Source: Acrocarpospora catenulata (GTDB lineage Bacteria; Actinomycetota; Actinomycetes; Streptosporangiales; Streptosporangiaceae). Taken from it: DNA of 64,000 nt. The DNA is taken from NCBI RefSeq assembly GCF_018476525.1, contig NZ_JAHCST010000012.1, positions 1 to 64,000 on the forward strand, in the 5' to 3' direction. Each line of letters begins with the position of its first letter. Position 1 is the first letter of the stretch. This document shows positions 1 through 7,782 of the stretch, piece after piece. A program made the translations under genes and the position numbers. Below the pieces are notes generated by a model. That model was not told the origin of the DNA and did not search any database. It worked only from the letters and a program-made list of their open reading frames with translations.

Positions 1-264
1 ACGCCGGTGCTGTGGAACCAGGCCGTTGCCGTACGCGGGCTCGACCCCTGCCTGTTCGTTCAGGTCTCGGCGGAACGCGCCGCCAGAGCGCTCGGCCTGT
101 ACCCGCGCAAGGGCAGGATCGCGGTGGCCGCTGACGCCGACCTCGTCCTGTGGGACCCCGCCCACCCGTGGACCGGCGAAGACCTCCAGCCGGTCTCGCC
201 CGCGACCAGGTCCACGATCGGCCGCCGTCGGAGGCGGTTCGGCCTGCTCCGCTGTCCTGTCTGA
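1..264 (+). pseudogene. C-terminal remnant of a dihydropyrimidinase/hydantoinase-type amidohydrolase
   Basis: The reading frame is open at the window's left edge, so the start is not seen. The segment with GLYPRKG followed by ADADLVLWDP is the conserved C-terminal signature of D-hydantoinases/dihydropyrimidinases, cyclic-amide hydrolases of the amidohydrolase superfamily. After DPAHPWT the family's usual tail (another 40-60 residues) is replaced by an arginine-rich sequence ending at position 264. This suggests a deletion or rearrangement that removed the natural C-terminus. Calling it broken is inference; the catalytic part lies outside the window. Confidence 0.55.
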
Positions 265-860
265 TCCATCGTGGGCTGAATCTTCGCGCTGACCTGCGTT
301 CTCACAAGTTCGTTGAGACAGTCCACCGTCCTGGAGTTGGTCACCGCGAGAGCTGTGCTGCCGTCGGCCATCGCCGTCTCAGAATTCCGCGCTAGGTGGA
401 CCCCACTGAGCTGGGGCTCCGCACCTTCGTTGAGACAGACTCCAGAGTTGTCTCAACGAAGGCGTCGATTTCGCGGCGTTCCCGCGGCACGAAGCGGACA
501 CCCACCGGCCCTCCGATGCCTGCGGCGAGCGGCCGGGCGCTATGAGTTTCTAGGCGAAAAGCATGGTCAGCATGACTTCGGGACAGACGACCAGGGCGGC
601 GCTTTGTCTGGAGGACAGGTCTGGGTTGCCGTAACGATCTCGCCCTATGCATGATCGATTGAGACTTGCCACCTCAGATGGGGCGGTTTCGAAGGCGGGC
701 CGCACGCGTGCGTTGGTTCTACGGCAGTCGTGTTGGCGACAGGGTGATCGACAGGGATGTCGGCGGAGGGGGTGCAGCGATAGCTACCCGAACGGTCTGT
801 CCGTCGGCATCGGCGCGGACGATCCGTCGTGTGTCGCGCTCGCCACCTGCGGGGGTGTCT
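265..860. other. Gene-free stretch with three copies of a 13-14-bp repeat
   Basis: No reading frame here resembles a protein family I know, and codon-position GC bias looks weak. The only clear structure is the motif TTCGTTGAGACAG, direct at 309-321 and 426-438 and inverted at 449-460. The stretch lies between the truncated hydantoinase and the 3' end of the TetR gene and looks like a degraded intergenic or mobile-element scar. Confidence 0.5.
424..462. repeat. 14-bp perfect inverted repeat with a third direct copy at 309-321
   Basis: CCTTCGTTGAGACA (424-437) is followed after 11 bases by its exact reverse complement (449-462). A further direct copy of TTCGTTGAGACAG sits at 309-321. The arrangement could be the ends of a tiny non-autonomous element (309-460 bounded by inverted copies), a recombinase crossover site, or a strong hairpin. 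No neighbouring gene identifies its partner. Confidence 0.6.
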
Positions 861-1433
861 CTACGCGCGGAGCCCGTTGATCAGCACGGCGAGCATCCGC
901 GTGACCTGCTCCCTGTCCGGTGATCGCTGCGTGGCCCAGGCGATCCCGCTCGCCTGCGCGCACAGGTCGAGGATGTCGATGTCGGCGCGTAGCGTGCCGT
1001 CCTCCTGCGCCCGCCCAATCAGGCGAGTGGCCACGGAACGCATTGCCTTGCACGAGGCGTACAGCGCGGAGGTCTCGTCGTACGCGGCGGCGATGATCGG
1101 CTCGGGCAGATCGAGGTAGGTCTGCGAGTAGTTGATGAAGGCTCGTAGCCATCGGTCGACCGCGTCGATCGCGGGCGTCATGGTGGAGAGCTGTTCGGCT
1201 AGAGCGATCAGTTCACGGTAGACGTCGTGCAGGACTGCCTCTAGTAGCGCTTCCCGTGTGGGGAAGTGGCGGTACATCGTGGCGTTGCCGATGCCGGCGG
1301 CGCGGGCGATCTTGTCGAGCGGTGCATTCGCGCCCTCCTCGGCGAACACCGCGGCGGCCGCGGCGACCAGGCGTTCGCGGTTGCGGCGCGCGTCGGCGCG
1401 GCGCGGATGCGTTACCGCCGTCGTGGTGGTCAT
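861..1433 (-). CDS. TetR-family transcriptional regulator, divergent from an ABC uptake operon
   Basis: 190 aa with an N-terminal TetR helix-turn-helix (about residues 15-62; GIGNATMYRHFPTREALLEAV is the recognition-helix region) and a ligand-binding C-terminal half. It starts at ATG 1433, some 75 bp from a large palindrome that also lies upstream of the ABC operon on the other strand. The natural inference is that it represses itself and the transporter. Its N-terminus closely resembles the TetR at 10777-11331 (both carry RRADARRN before the helix-turn-helix), so the two are paralogues. The inducer is unknown. Confidence 0.9.
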   Translation of the reverse strand: MTTTTAVTHPRRADARRNRERLVAAAAAVFAEEGANAPLDKIARAAGIGNATMYRHFPTREALLEAVLHDVYRELIALAEQLSTMTPAIDAVDRWLRAFINYSQTYLDLPEPIIAAAYDETSALYASCKAMRSVATRLIGRAQEDGTLRADIDILDLCAQASGIAWATQRSPDREQVTRMLAVLINGLRA

Positions 1434-1506
1434 GACGTCTCCGTGTCACGCGGCCCGTTGGGTCCCCGGCAGTCTACCTGTCCACAATGTGGACGGCTCG
1501 ATATGT

Positions 1507-1543
1507 GGGGACTATCCCCACATAATATGTGGGGATAGTCCCC
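1507..1543. promoter_or_regulatory. Operator: 18-bp perfect inverted repeat between divergent TetR and ABC operon
   Basis: GGGGACTATCCCCACATA (1507-1524) and its exact reverse complement (1526-1543) are separated by one base. Each arm contains its own near-palindrome, GGGGACTATCCCC or GGGGATAGTCCCC, so this may hold two TetR dimers in opposite orientation. The AT-rich centre (CATAAT) could be the -10 element of the transporter promoter. A matching GGGGAGTATCCCC occurs at 11394-11406 beside the second TetR. Confidence 0.75.
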
Positions 1544-1651
1544 ATTATGGGGCTGTGCCATCGGACGATCGACCCGCTCACGGGTGAAGGTCGCGCCGTC
1601 GGCGGCGGCCTCGTCGTGCCCGTCGCCCCCGAACAGAGGAGTGTGTGGTCC

Positions 1652-3277
1652 GTGTTCCGACACCGGAGTGTTCGCCAGATAGCGGCCTCGGCTGCAGTGG
1701 GAGTCGCCCTCATTGCGGCGTTGGCGGCCTGTACCTCCTCTCCAGGGACGGAGCCGACAGACGGGGGGCCTATCAAGGGTGGCACGCTGACCTATCTGAT
1801 CAACCAGGCCACGATCACCCTCGACCCGGCGGTGAGCCCAGGTAACGCGACGGCGCTGATGACCCGGAACATCTTCGACTCGCTCGTGGTGCAGACCGAG
1901 CCGGGCACGTTCAAGCCGTGGCTTGCCACCTCCTGGACCATCTCGGAGGACGGGACGGTCTACACGTTCGAGCTGAAAGACGGGGTCAAGTTCCATGACG
2001 GGACCGCGTTTACAGCCGAGGCGGTGAAGGCGGCCCTTGATCACATCGTCGATCCTGAGACCAAGTCGCAGAACACCATACTTCTCGGAATCTACGAGCA
2101 CTCGAGGGTGATCGACGACCTGACCGTCGAGGTGACGCTGTCGCAGCCGTTCCGGCCTTTTCTCGAGACGCTGTCGGGGACTGAGCTTGCAATCCAGAGT
2201 CCCGCGCAGCTGGCGCTGCCTGCCGCGGACTATAAGCCGGTCGGCACGGGGCCGTTCTCGTACGTGTCCTGGGACCAGCAGAAGACGCTGGTGCTGGATC
2301 GCAATCCGGATTACAGCTCCCCGCCGACCGGCGCGGCACACGAGGGTCCCGCCTACCTGGAACAGTTGCGCTTCGACCTGGTCACCGAGGACGCGACCCG
2401 GTACGGGGCGCTGACCAACGGGGAAGCGCAGGCGATCGCGGCCGTCCCCGCCGCCGACGTGGAGACGCTGACCTCAACGGCCGGATTCCAGGTGTTGACG
2501 GCGTCGGTGCCGGGCGTCAACTACAGCCTCTTCTTCAACTCCTCGCGCGGACTCACGAGCGATCTGCGGATCCGACAGGCGCTCCAGGCCGCGACCGACG
2601 TCCCGGCGATCGTGAAGAACGTGTATTTCGGGACCTACGAGGTCGCGACCAATGTGCTCGGCCCGGCGACGGCCGGCTACGACGCCTCCGCAGCCAATTC
2701 CTTGCAGGGCTACGACCCTGACAAAGCGGTCCACCTGCTGGAGGAGGCCGGCTGGACCGAGACCAACGCCGATGGCTACCGGACCAAGGACGGGCAGGAG
2801 TTGGAGCTGGTCTGGCCCTCATACCCCGGTGCGAACACGATAGTCCCCGAGGCCGTCCAGGCGGACGCCAAGAAGGTCGGGATCAAGATCACGCGTCCCA
2901 ACCTCGACGTCGCCACGGTGATCTCGCGACTGGAAAGCGGCGACTACGACATCATGGACGGCAACATCAGCCGGTCCGATCCGGACGTCCTGCGGGACGC
3001 CTTCAACTCCGAGCGAACCTACGCCGTCGGAGGCTGGAACCTCTCCCGCGTCAACTCGGACGAGCTGGATCAGTGGCTCGACGCGGGCCTGACCACGAAC
3101 GATCAGGATGTCGCGGACAAGAGCTACGCGCAGGTCCAGAAGAAGGTGCTGGCCGACGCCCAGGTGCTGCCGATCTTCGTCTACCAGTACATCCTCGGCG
3201 CCTCCGATGCACTGCACGGCGTGACCTTCGGTGCGACGGCCCAGCCGCTGCTGTACGACGCGTGGCTGAGCGAGTGA
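1652..3277 (+). CDS. Peptide/nickel-type ABC transporter substrate-binding lipoprotein (SBP family 5)
   Basis: 541 aa. The N-terminus has a basic stretch, a hydrophobic core and the lipobox LAAC about 20 residues in, so it should be an anchored lipoprotein. The body has SBP_bac_5 hallmarks: GGTLTYL at the mature start, LATSWTISEDGTVYTFELKDGVKFHDGT and GTGPF. I chose GTG 1652 because AGAGGAG lies at 1635-1641; a longer frame begins at 1529 but would run through the operator. First gene of an operon whose genes all overlap by 4 bp. Ligand is not predictable; adjacent flavin monooxygenases suggest an organosulfur or aromatic compound. Confidence 0.9.
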   Translation: MFRHRSVRQIAASAAVGVALIAALAACTSSPGTEPTDGGPIKGGTLTYLINQATITLDPAVSPGNATALMTRNIFDSLVVQTEPGTFKPWLATSWTISEDGTVYTFELKDGVKFHDGTAFTAEAVKAALDHIVDPETKSQNTILLGIYEHSRVIDDLTVEVTLSQPFRPFLETLSGTELAIQSPAQLALPAADYKPVGTGPFSYVSWDQQKTLVLDRNPDYSSPPTGAAHEGPAYLEQLRFDLVTEDATRYGALTNGEAQAIAAVPAADVETLTSTAGFQVLTASVPGVNYSLFFNSSRGLTSDLRIRQALQAATDVPAIVKNVYFGTYEVATNVLGPATAGYDASAANSLQGYDPDKAVHLLEEAGWTETNADGYRTKDGQELELVWPSYPGANTIVPEAVQADAKKVGIKITRPNLDVATVISRLESGDYDIMDGNISRSDPDVLRDAFNSERTYAVGGWNLSRVNSDELDQWLDAGLTTNDQDVADKSYAQVQKKVLADAQVLPIFVYQYILGASDALHGVTFGATAQPLLYDAWLSE

Positions 3278-4230
3278 ATGAGCGCACACTCTCGCCGCAG
3301 GCCAGATGGTGGATTCGCCGAGGATTGCTCGGGATCGTCGTGGTCTGGGGCGCGGCGACGGTGACGTTCATCGGCATGCAACTACTGCCGGGCGACAAGG
3401 CGACGCTGATCGCCGGCGGCGGATCCCTCGGCGGCGCCACACCCGAGGTGTTGGCGGCGATCACCCGGGAGTACGGGCTGGACCGTCCCCTGATCGCGCA
3501 GTACGGCGACTTCCTGGCCCGGCTGATCCATGGTGATCTGGGGACCTCCTATCAGCGGGGCGCGCCGGTGGCGGAGCTGATCTGGTCGCAGCTGGGGTCC
3601 ACGGTGGTTCTCGCGCTGGGCGCGGCCGTGCTGGGCTTCGTCCTGGCGGTCGTGCTCGCCACCTCCACCGCGGCGCGCCCTCGCGGGCGCGCCGTCACCT
3701 CGACCGTCGAGCTCGTGCTCCTCTCCACGCCAAGCGCATGGGTGGGCATCCTCGCTCTGACGGTGTTCTCGTTCGAGCTGCGGATCTTCCCGGCCATCGG
3801 GAACGACGGGATCGCCTCGCTGGTCCTGCCGTGGGTGACTCTGGCCCTGCCGATCGCCGCGGCGCTCGCCCAGGTGATGCGGGACGGGCTGGAGCGTGCC
3901 TTGGAACAGCCGTTCGCGACGACGGTGCTCAGCCGGGGTGCCACGCACGGCCGACTGCGGTGGCGTCACCTCGCTCGGCACTCGCTGATCCCCGTGCTCA
4001 CCCTGTCGGGATGGTCGCTGGCGGAGCTGCTGGGCGGTGTTGTGATCGTGGAGACCGTATTCGCCCGGGCGGGCATCGGCCAGTTGCTGGTCACCGCTGT
4101 CACCAGCCGCGACTTCCCTGTCGTCGCCGGTGTCGTGATCCTCTCCGCCGTGGTGTTCGTGGTCGTCAACGTGATCGTGGACGCGTTGTACCGGGTCGTG
4201 GATCCTCGGCTGCGGGAGACGACGCCATGA
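3274..4230 (+). CDS. ABC transporter permease, DppB/OppB type
   Basis: 318 aa inner-membrane permease. It starts at GTG 3274 overlapping the lipoprotein stop (GTGA), so it is translationally coupled. It has the family's N-terminal membrane segment, a periplasmic stretch with LPGDKATLI and GLDRPLIAQYGDFL, and a C-terminal BPD_transp_1 domain ending in YRVVDPRLR. The expected EAA-type cytoplasmic loop lies around RGATHGRLRWRHLARHSL. It pairs with the next gene to form the channel. Confidence 0.9.
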   Translation: MNERTLSPQARWWIRRGLLGIVVVWGAATVTFIGMQLLPGDKATLIAGGGSLGGATPEVLAAITREYGLDRPLIAQYGDFLARLIHGDLGTSYQRGAPVAELIWSQLGSTVVLALGAAVLGFVLAVVLATSTAARPRGRAVTSTVELVLLSTPSAWVGILALTVFSFELRIFPAIGNDGIASLVLPWVTLALPIAAALAQVMRDGLERALEQPFATTVLSRGATHGRLRWRHLARHSLIPVLTLSGWSLAELLGGVVIVETVFARAGIGQLLVTAVTSRDFPVVAGVVILSAVVFVVVNVIVDALYRVVDPRLRETTP

Positions 4231-5117
4231 CCGCGCGGCTCCCGGCCACAGCCTCCCGTACGGAGTGTCCACCGACCCCCGCCGCGCCGCGATCGGCACC
4301 CGGACAGTGGGCGCGCCGGGGCGGGCTGCTGTGCGCGAGCGTGTTCCTGCTGTTGGTGGGCGTGGCCGCGGCCTGGCCGGGCCTGCTCAGCGTTCACACC
4401 CCCGATGTCACCGATCTGTCGGCCACACTGCAGGGCGCCAGCCCCGAGCACCTGCTGGGCACCGACCGGCTGGGGCGTGACACGCTCTCCCGCCTGATCT
4501 ACGGTGCCCGCATCTCGCTCCTGCTCGGACTGACCGCCACCGGGCTCGGATTCCTCGCGGGACTGGTGTGGGGGTTGACCGCGGGCTTGTCGGGGCGGGT
4601 GGTCGACGAGGTCGCGATGCGATCGGCGGACGTGTTCATGTCGGTCCCGAGCATGCTGATGGTTCTCCTGGTCATCGCCATCTTCGGCGCCGGCGAGCGG
4701 AACGCCGCCCTGGCCGTCGCCGTGGGGATCGCCCCGGGGTTCGCGCGACTGGTGCGGGGTCAGACGCTGGTGGTCAAGAACACCGGCTATGTCGCCGCCG
4801 CGGTCTCCCTCGGACTGCCGGCACGCGCGGTGATCCTCCGCCACATCGTGCCCAACGTGCTGCCGCCGCTGTTCGTGTACGCGACCATGACCCTCGGCCA
4901 GACGATCATCGTAGGCGCCTCGCTGAGTTTCCTCGGGCTCGGGCCGCAGCCGCCGACACCGGAGTGGGGGCTCATGCTCGCCGAGGCGCGCGGCTACTTG
5001 CAGCGGGCCCCCCTGCTCGGGGTCTACCCGGGACTGGCGATCACGCTCACCGTGCTCAGCATCGCCACCGTCGGTCGGGCACTGCAGCTCCGATTCGAAG
5101 GAAGGGATGCCCGGTGA
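4227..5117 (+). CDS. ABC transporter permease, DppC/OppC type
   Basis: 296 aa. ATG 4227 overlaps the preceding stop (ATGA). The N-terminal cytoplasmic tail is followed by a membrane helix (LLCASVFLLLVGVAAAWPG), then LLGTDRLGRDTLSRLIYGARISL, a highly conserved DppC/OppC signature. The BPD_transp_1 domain has the EAA loop region AVSLGLPARAVILRHIVPNVLPP. Length and order match dipeptide-type transporters. Confidence 0.92.
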   Translation: MTARLPATASRTECPPTPAAPRSAPGQWARRGGLLCASVFLLLVGVAAAWPGLLSVHTPDVTDLSATLQGASPEHLLGTDRLGRDTLSRLIYGARISLLLGLTATGLGFLAGLVWGLTAGLSGRVVDEVAMRSADVFMSVPSMLMVLLVIAIFGAGERNAALAVAVGIAPGFARLVRGQTLVVKNTGYVAAAVSLGLPARAVILRHIVPNVLPPLFVYATMTLGQTIIVGASLSFLGLGPQPPTPEWGLMLAEARGYLQRAPLLGVYPGLAITLTVLSIATVGRALQLRFEGRDAR

Positions 5118-6877
5118 GCGAGAATGGACCGGCACCGCTGTTGACCGCGAAGAATCTCACCGTCAGCTTCACCACGCCGCGGAACGAGGTGGTGGCCGCG
5201 GTGCGTGGCATCGACTTGGCCCTCGGAGCGGGCGAGTGCCTCGCTCTGGTCGGCGAGTCGGGCTCGGGAAAGAGCGCCACGGCCCGCGCCGTGCTGGGCC
5301 TGACAGGCAGTCGTGCGACCGTCGATGCCGAGGAGTTGACCTTCGCCGGCGAGCAGCTCCTGGGGTTGGCCGAGCGCGACTGGCGGAGGTTGCGCGGCGC
5401 CCGCATCGGCTTCGTCCTGCAAGACGCGCTGACCTCACTGGACCCCCTGCGCCGGGTGGGCGACGAGGTCGCAGAGCCCTTGGTCGTGCATGAGCTGGGC
5501 AGCCGCCGAGATCGCGACGAGCGGGTGATCTCGCTGCTGCAGGGCGTCGGGATCCCCGATCCGCGGGTGCGCGCCCGGCAGTATCCACACGAACTGTCCG
5601 GAGGGCTGCGGCAACGAGCACTGATCGCCTCGGCCATCGCGGCATCCCCGTCGCTGGTGATCGCCGATGAGCCGACCACGGCCCTGGACGCGACCGTCCA
5701 GCGGCAGGTCCTCGATCTGCTCTCGGACATGCGTGACGCAGGCACGGCCATACTGTTGATCAGCCACGACCTGTCCGTGGTGGCGCGCTTGGCCGATCGA
5801 ATCGCGGTGATGGCCGCGGGCCTGATCGTCGAGCAGGGCACCCCGGACGACATCCTGCTGCGGCCAGCGCACCCCTACACGCGCGAGTTGCTCGCCGCGG
5901 TACCCACGTTCGGCGCGCCGGGACGAATCTTCCGCGCCGCAGCGGACGTGGACACGTCTCCCCGGGACTCGCCGACACGTCTGGCCGCGCCGTCGCGCGC
6001 GGACCCGAGCGGACCGGGACGTTCCCACCCGATCGGACGGACCATTCTTGAGCTCGATGCCGTCTCCAAGCGCTTCCGGTCGCCGGACGGCACATGGCGG
6101 CAGGCCGTCGACGGCGTCACCTTCGGTCTGCATGCCGGAGAGGCCCTCGGAATCGTCGGCGAATCCGGCTCGGGCAAGAGCACGACCGCGCAGATCGCGA
6201 TGGCCATGCTCGCCCCCGATCACGGCGAGGTGCGCCTCGACGGGGCCGCGTGGAGCGGGCTGCGAGAGCGTGAACGCCAATCCGAGCGTCACCGGATCCA
6301 GCTGATCTCCCAGGATCCGCTGAGCGCGTTCGATCCACGGTTCACCGTCGAGCGCATCATCGCCGAAGCCCTCGGACGACCCGGCCGTCGCGGCGCGATC
6401 AAGGCCCGGGCCGAGGTCACCGCGCTGCTTCGCCGCGTCGGGCTCGACGATGATGTGCTGCACCGACGTGGTCGTGAGCTCTCCGGCGGACAGCGCCAGC
6501 GTGTCGCGATTGCCCGGGCGATCGCCCCGCGACCGGAGGTGCTTGTCTGCGACGAGCCGGTGTCCGCTCTGGATGTGTCCGTGCAGGCCCGGATCCTCGC
6601 CCTGCTCGCGCAGCTGCGCCACGAGCTGGGGGTGGCACTGCTGCTCATCTCCCACGACCTCGGCGTGATCCATGAGGTCTGCGACCGCGTGCTCGTCATG
6701 AAGGACGGCACCATCGTCGAGCACGGGACCGTGACCGAGGTGCTCACCGCTCCCCGGCACCCGTACACCCACTCGCTCCTGGACAGCATCGCCTCGGACC
6801 GGTCACCGTCGCCCGCCTCCGCAAACACTGACCAGCACGACCCAGCGCTCACCTACCCGGGAGGAAACCAGCGATGA
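5114..6877 (+). CDS. Fused double ATPase of a peptide/nickel-type ABC transporter (DppD-DppF fusion)
   Basis: 587 aa with two complete ATPase domains in tandem. The first has Walker A GESGSGKS near residue 47, signature LSGGLRQR and Walker B VIADEP. The second has Walker A GESGSGKS near residue 349, signature LSGGQRQR and Walker B VCDEP. Each is followed by the oligopeptide-ABC C-terminal motif with HPYT. GTG 5114 overlaps the permease stop. One gene supplies both nucleotide-binding subunits. The 3' end overlaps the next start at 6874. A homologous 43-residue ATPase tail recurs at 10526-10657. Confidence 0.93.
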   Translation: MSENGPAPLLTAKNLTVSFTTPRNEVVAAVRGIDLALGAGECLALVGESGSGKSATARAVLGLTGSRATVDAEELTFAGEQLLGLAERDWRRLRGARIGFVLQDALTSLDPLRRVGDEVAEPLVVHELGSRRDRDERVISLLQGVGIPDPRVRARQYPHELSGGLRQRALIASAIAASPSLVIADEPTTALDATVQRQVLDLLSDMRDAGTAILLISHDLSVVARLADRIAVMAAGLIVEQGTPDDILLRPAHPYTRELLAAVPTFGAPGRIFRAAADVDTSPRDSPTRLAAPSRADPSGPGRSHPIGRTILELDAVSKRFRSPDGTWRQAVDGVTFGLHAGEALGIVGESGSGKSTTAQIAMAMLAPDHGEVRLDGAAWSGLRERERQSERHRIQLISQDPLSAFDPRFTVERIIAEALGRPGRRGAIKARAEVTALLRRVGLDDDVLHRRGRELSGGQRQRVAIARAIAPRPEVLVCDEPVSALDVSVQARILALLAQLRHELGVALLLISHDLGVIHEVCDRVLVMKDGTIVEHGTVTEVLTAPRHPYTHSLLDSIASDRSPSPASANTDQHDPALTYPGGNQR

Positions 6878-6960
6878 CACCCGCCACAGACGCCGCACCA
6901 CTGGCGAGGCGGAGCGCGTCCGCATCCGGCTACAAGCGCGATATGGAGGATTTCGCATGA
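6874..6960 (+). CDS. 28-residue coupled small ORF, possibly a collapsed gene
   Basis: ATG 6874 overlaps the ATPase stop (ATGA) and its own stop overlaps the next start at 6957 (ATGA), so the translation chain continues through it. The product has no recognisable domain. It may be a real short linker ORF or the fused ends of a gene with a large in-frame deletion; its MTPATDAAPLARR start looks like an ordinary protein N-terminus. Function unknown. Confidence 0.4.
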   Translation: MTPATDAAPLARRSASASGYKRDMEDFA

Positions 6961-7046
6961 CCGCCCCGCGCAGGCTGCGGTTCTCGTCACTCGCCCTCCC
7001 GCCCGGCGGGCACCTCGCCGCGTGGCGGCATCCCCGGCGCAACCGG
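6957..7046 (+). pseudogene. N-terminal fragment of an LLM flavin-dependent monooxygenase (NtaA/SnaA/DszA-like)
   Basis: About 30 codons remain. RLRFSSLALPPGGHLAAWRHP is the typical N-terminus of the nitrilotriacetate/desulfurization monooxygenase family and resembles the starts of the intact genes at 12024 and 13151. The homology stops near 7046, where sequence from an ISL3-type transposase begins. It would have been the last coupled gene of the ABC operon. End coordinate is approximate. Confidence 0.65.
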
Positions 7047-7049
7047 ACG

Positions 7050-7270
7050 CGGAACTCAACCTGGCCGCGCCGCCGCGTACGCTCGACGAATCGAGGAGGC
7101 CGGGTTCCCTGCGGGCAGGTGGTGGCCAGGCACCGGAAGCGCTGGACCGACAAGTTGATCGTCATCCGGCGTCCGGTCAGCGCCATGTCGTCCAGTCTGC
7201 GGCGATACCGGCCATGCCGGTGCCGCGTCACGGTCTTGCAGGTTGGGCATCTGGCCTCGGTCGTGCGCGG
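7050..7270 (-). pseudogene. N-terminal fragment of an ISL3-family transposase
   Basis: On the minus strand, RCPTCKTVTRHRHGRYRRRL followed by a segment with RMTINLSVQRFRC and TTCPQ matches the N-terminal zinc-ribbon region of ISL3 transposases (paired CxxC, then RRF-C). The downstream catalytic part is missing. It is fused in frame to the end of the IS3 transposase frame, making an artificial long reading frame. Boundaries are approximate: one edge abuts the monooxygenase fragment, the other the IS3 terminus near 7273. Confidence 0.6.
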
Positions 7271-7282
7271 AAGTGGACACGC

Positions 7283-7782
7283 ATCGGGGTTGTCATGCGG
7301 CGAGCGTGATCGTATCGGACTGCTGCTGATGCCGATGTTCGTAGGCGATCGATAGCCGTTGGCCGAATGCCTGCGGTGGGTGTTGTAGCGGACCAGCCAC
7401 CGGAACACGGTGTTCCGGCAGATCGAAGGCCCTTCGTAGCGGTGAGCGCCGCGCAAGGTCTCCCGCTTGAGCGAGGCGTGGAAACTTTCGCACGCGGCAT
7501 TGTCGGCAGATGTGCCGACGGCCCCCATCGACTGGGTGATGCCCAACTCGGCGCACAGAGCGGCGAACTCCTTCGAGGTGTATTGAGCTCCATGATCGGT
7601 GTGAAAGGTCGCACCGGCCAGGCTTCCGCGCGTGTGGCAGGCCGCGAGTAAGGCGTCGCAGACCAGTTCGGTGCGCATGTGGGTGGCGATCGACCAGCCC
7701 ACGACCCGGCGGCTGAAACAGTCCAGGACAGTCGCCAGGTAGAGGAACTCACCATCGCCGACCGGCAGATACGTGATGTCGG
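7283..7782 (-). pseudogene. IS3 transposase orfB, C-terminal half (rve domain), separated by the group II intron
   Basis: Encodes the integrase core. The first catalytic Asp is in DITYLPVG immediately next to the intron junction, the second in FHTDHGAQY, and the Glu in NAACESFHASLK. The end has the usual IS3 motif RRHSANGYRSP. Joining 9711 to 7782 restores KYMG-DITYL in frame. No stop is present before the IS end, so the frame reads through the terminal repeat into the ISL3 fragment. Without an intron-free copy this transposase is inactive. Confidence 0.85.

Noticed and set aside
1529-1651. Earlier start for the peptide-binding lipoprotein
   Set aside because: It would place the operator inside the gene and move the signal peptide about 40 residues inward.
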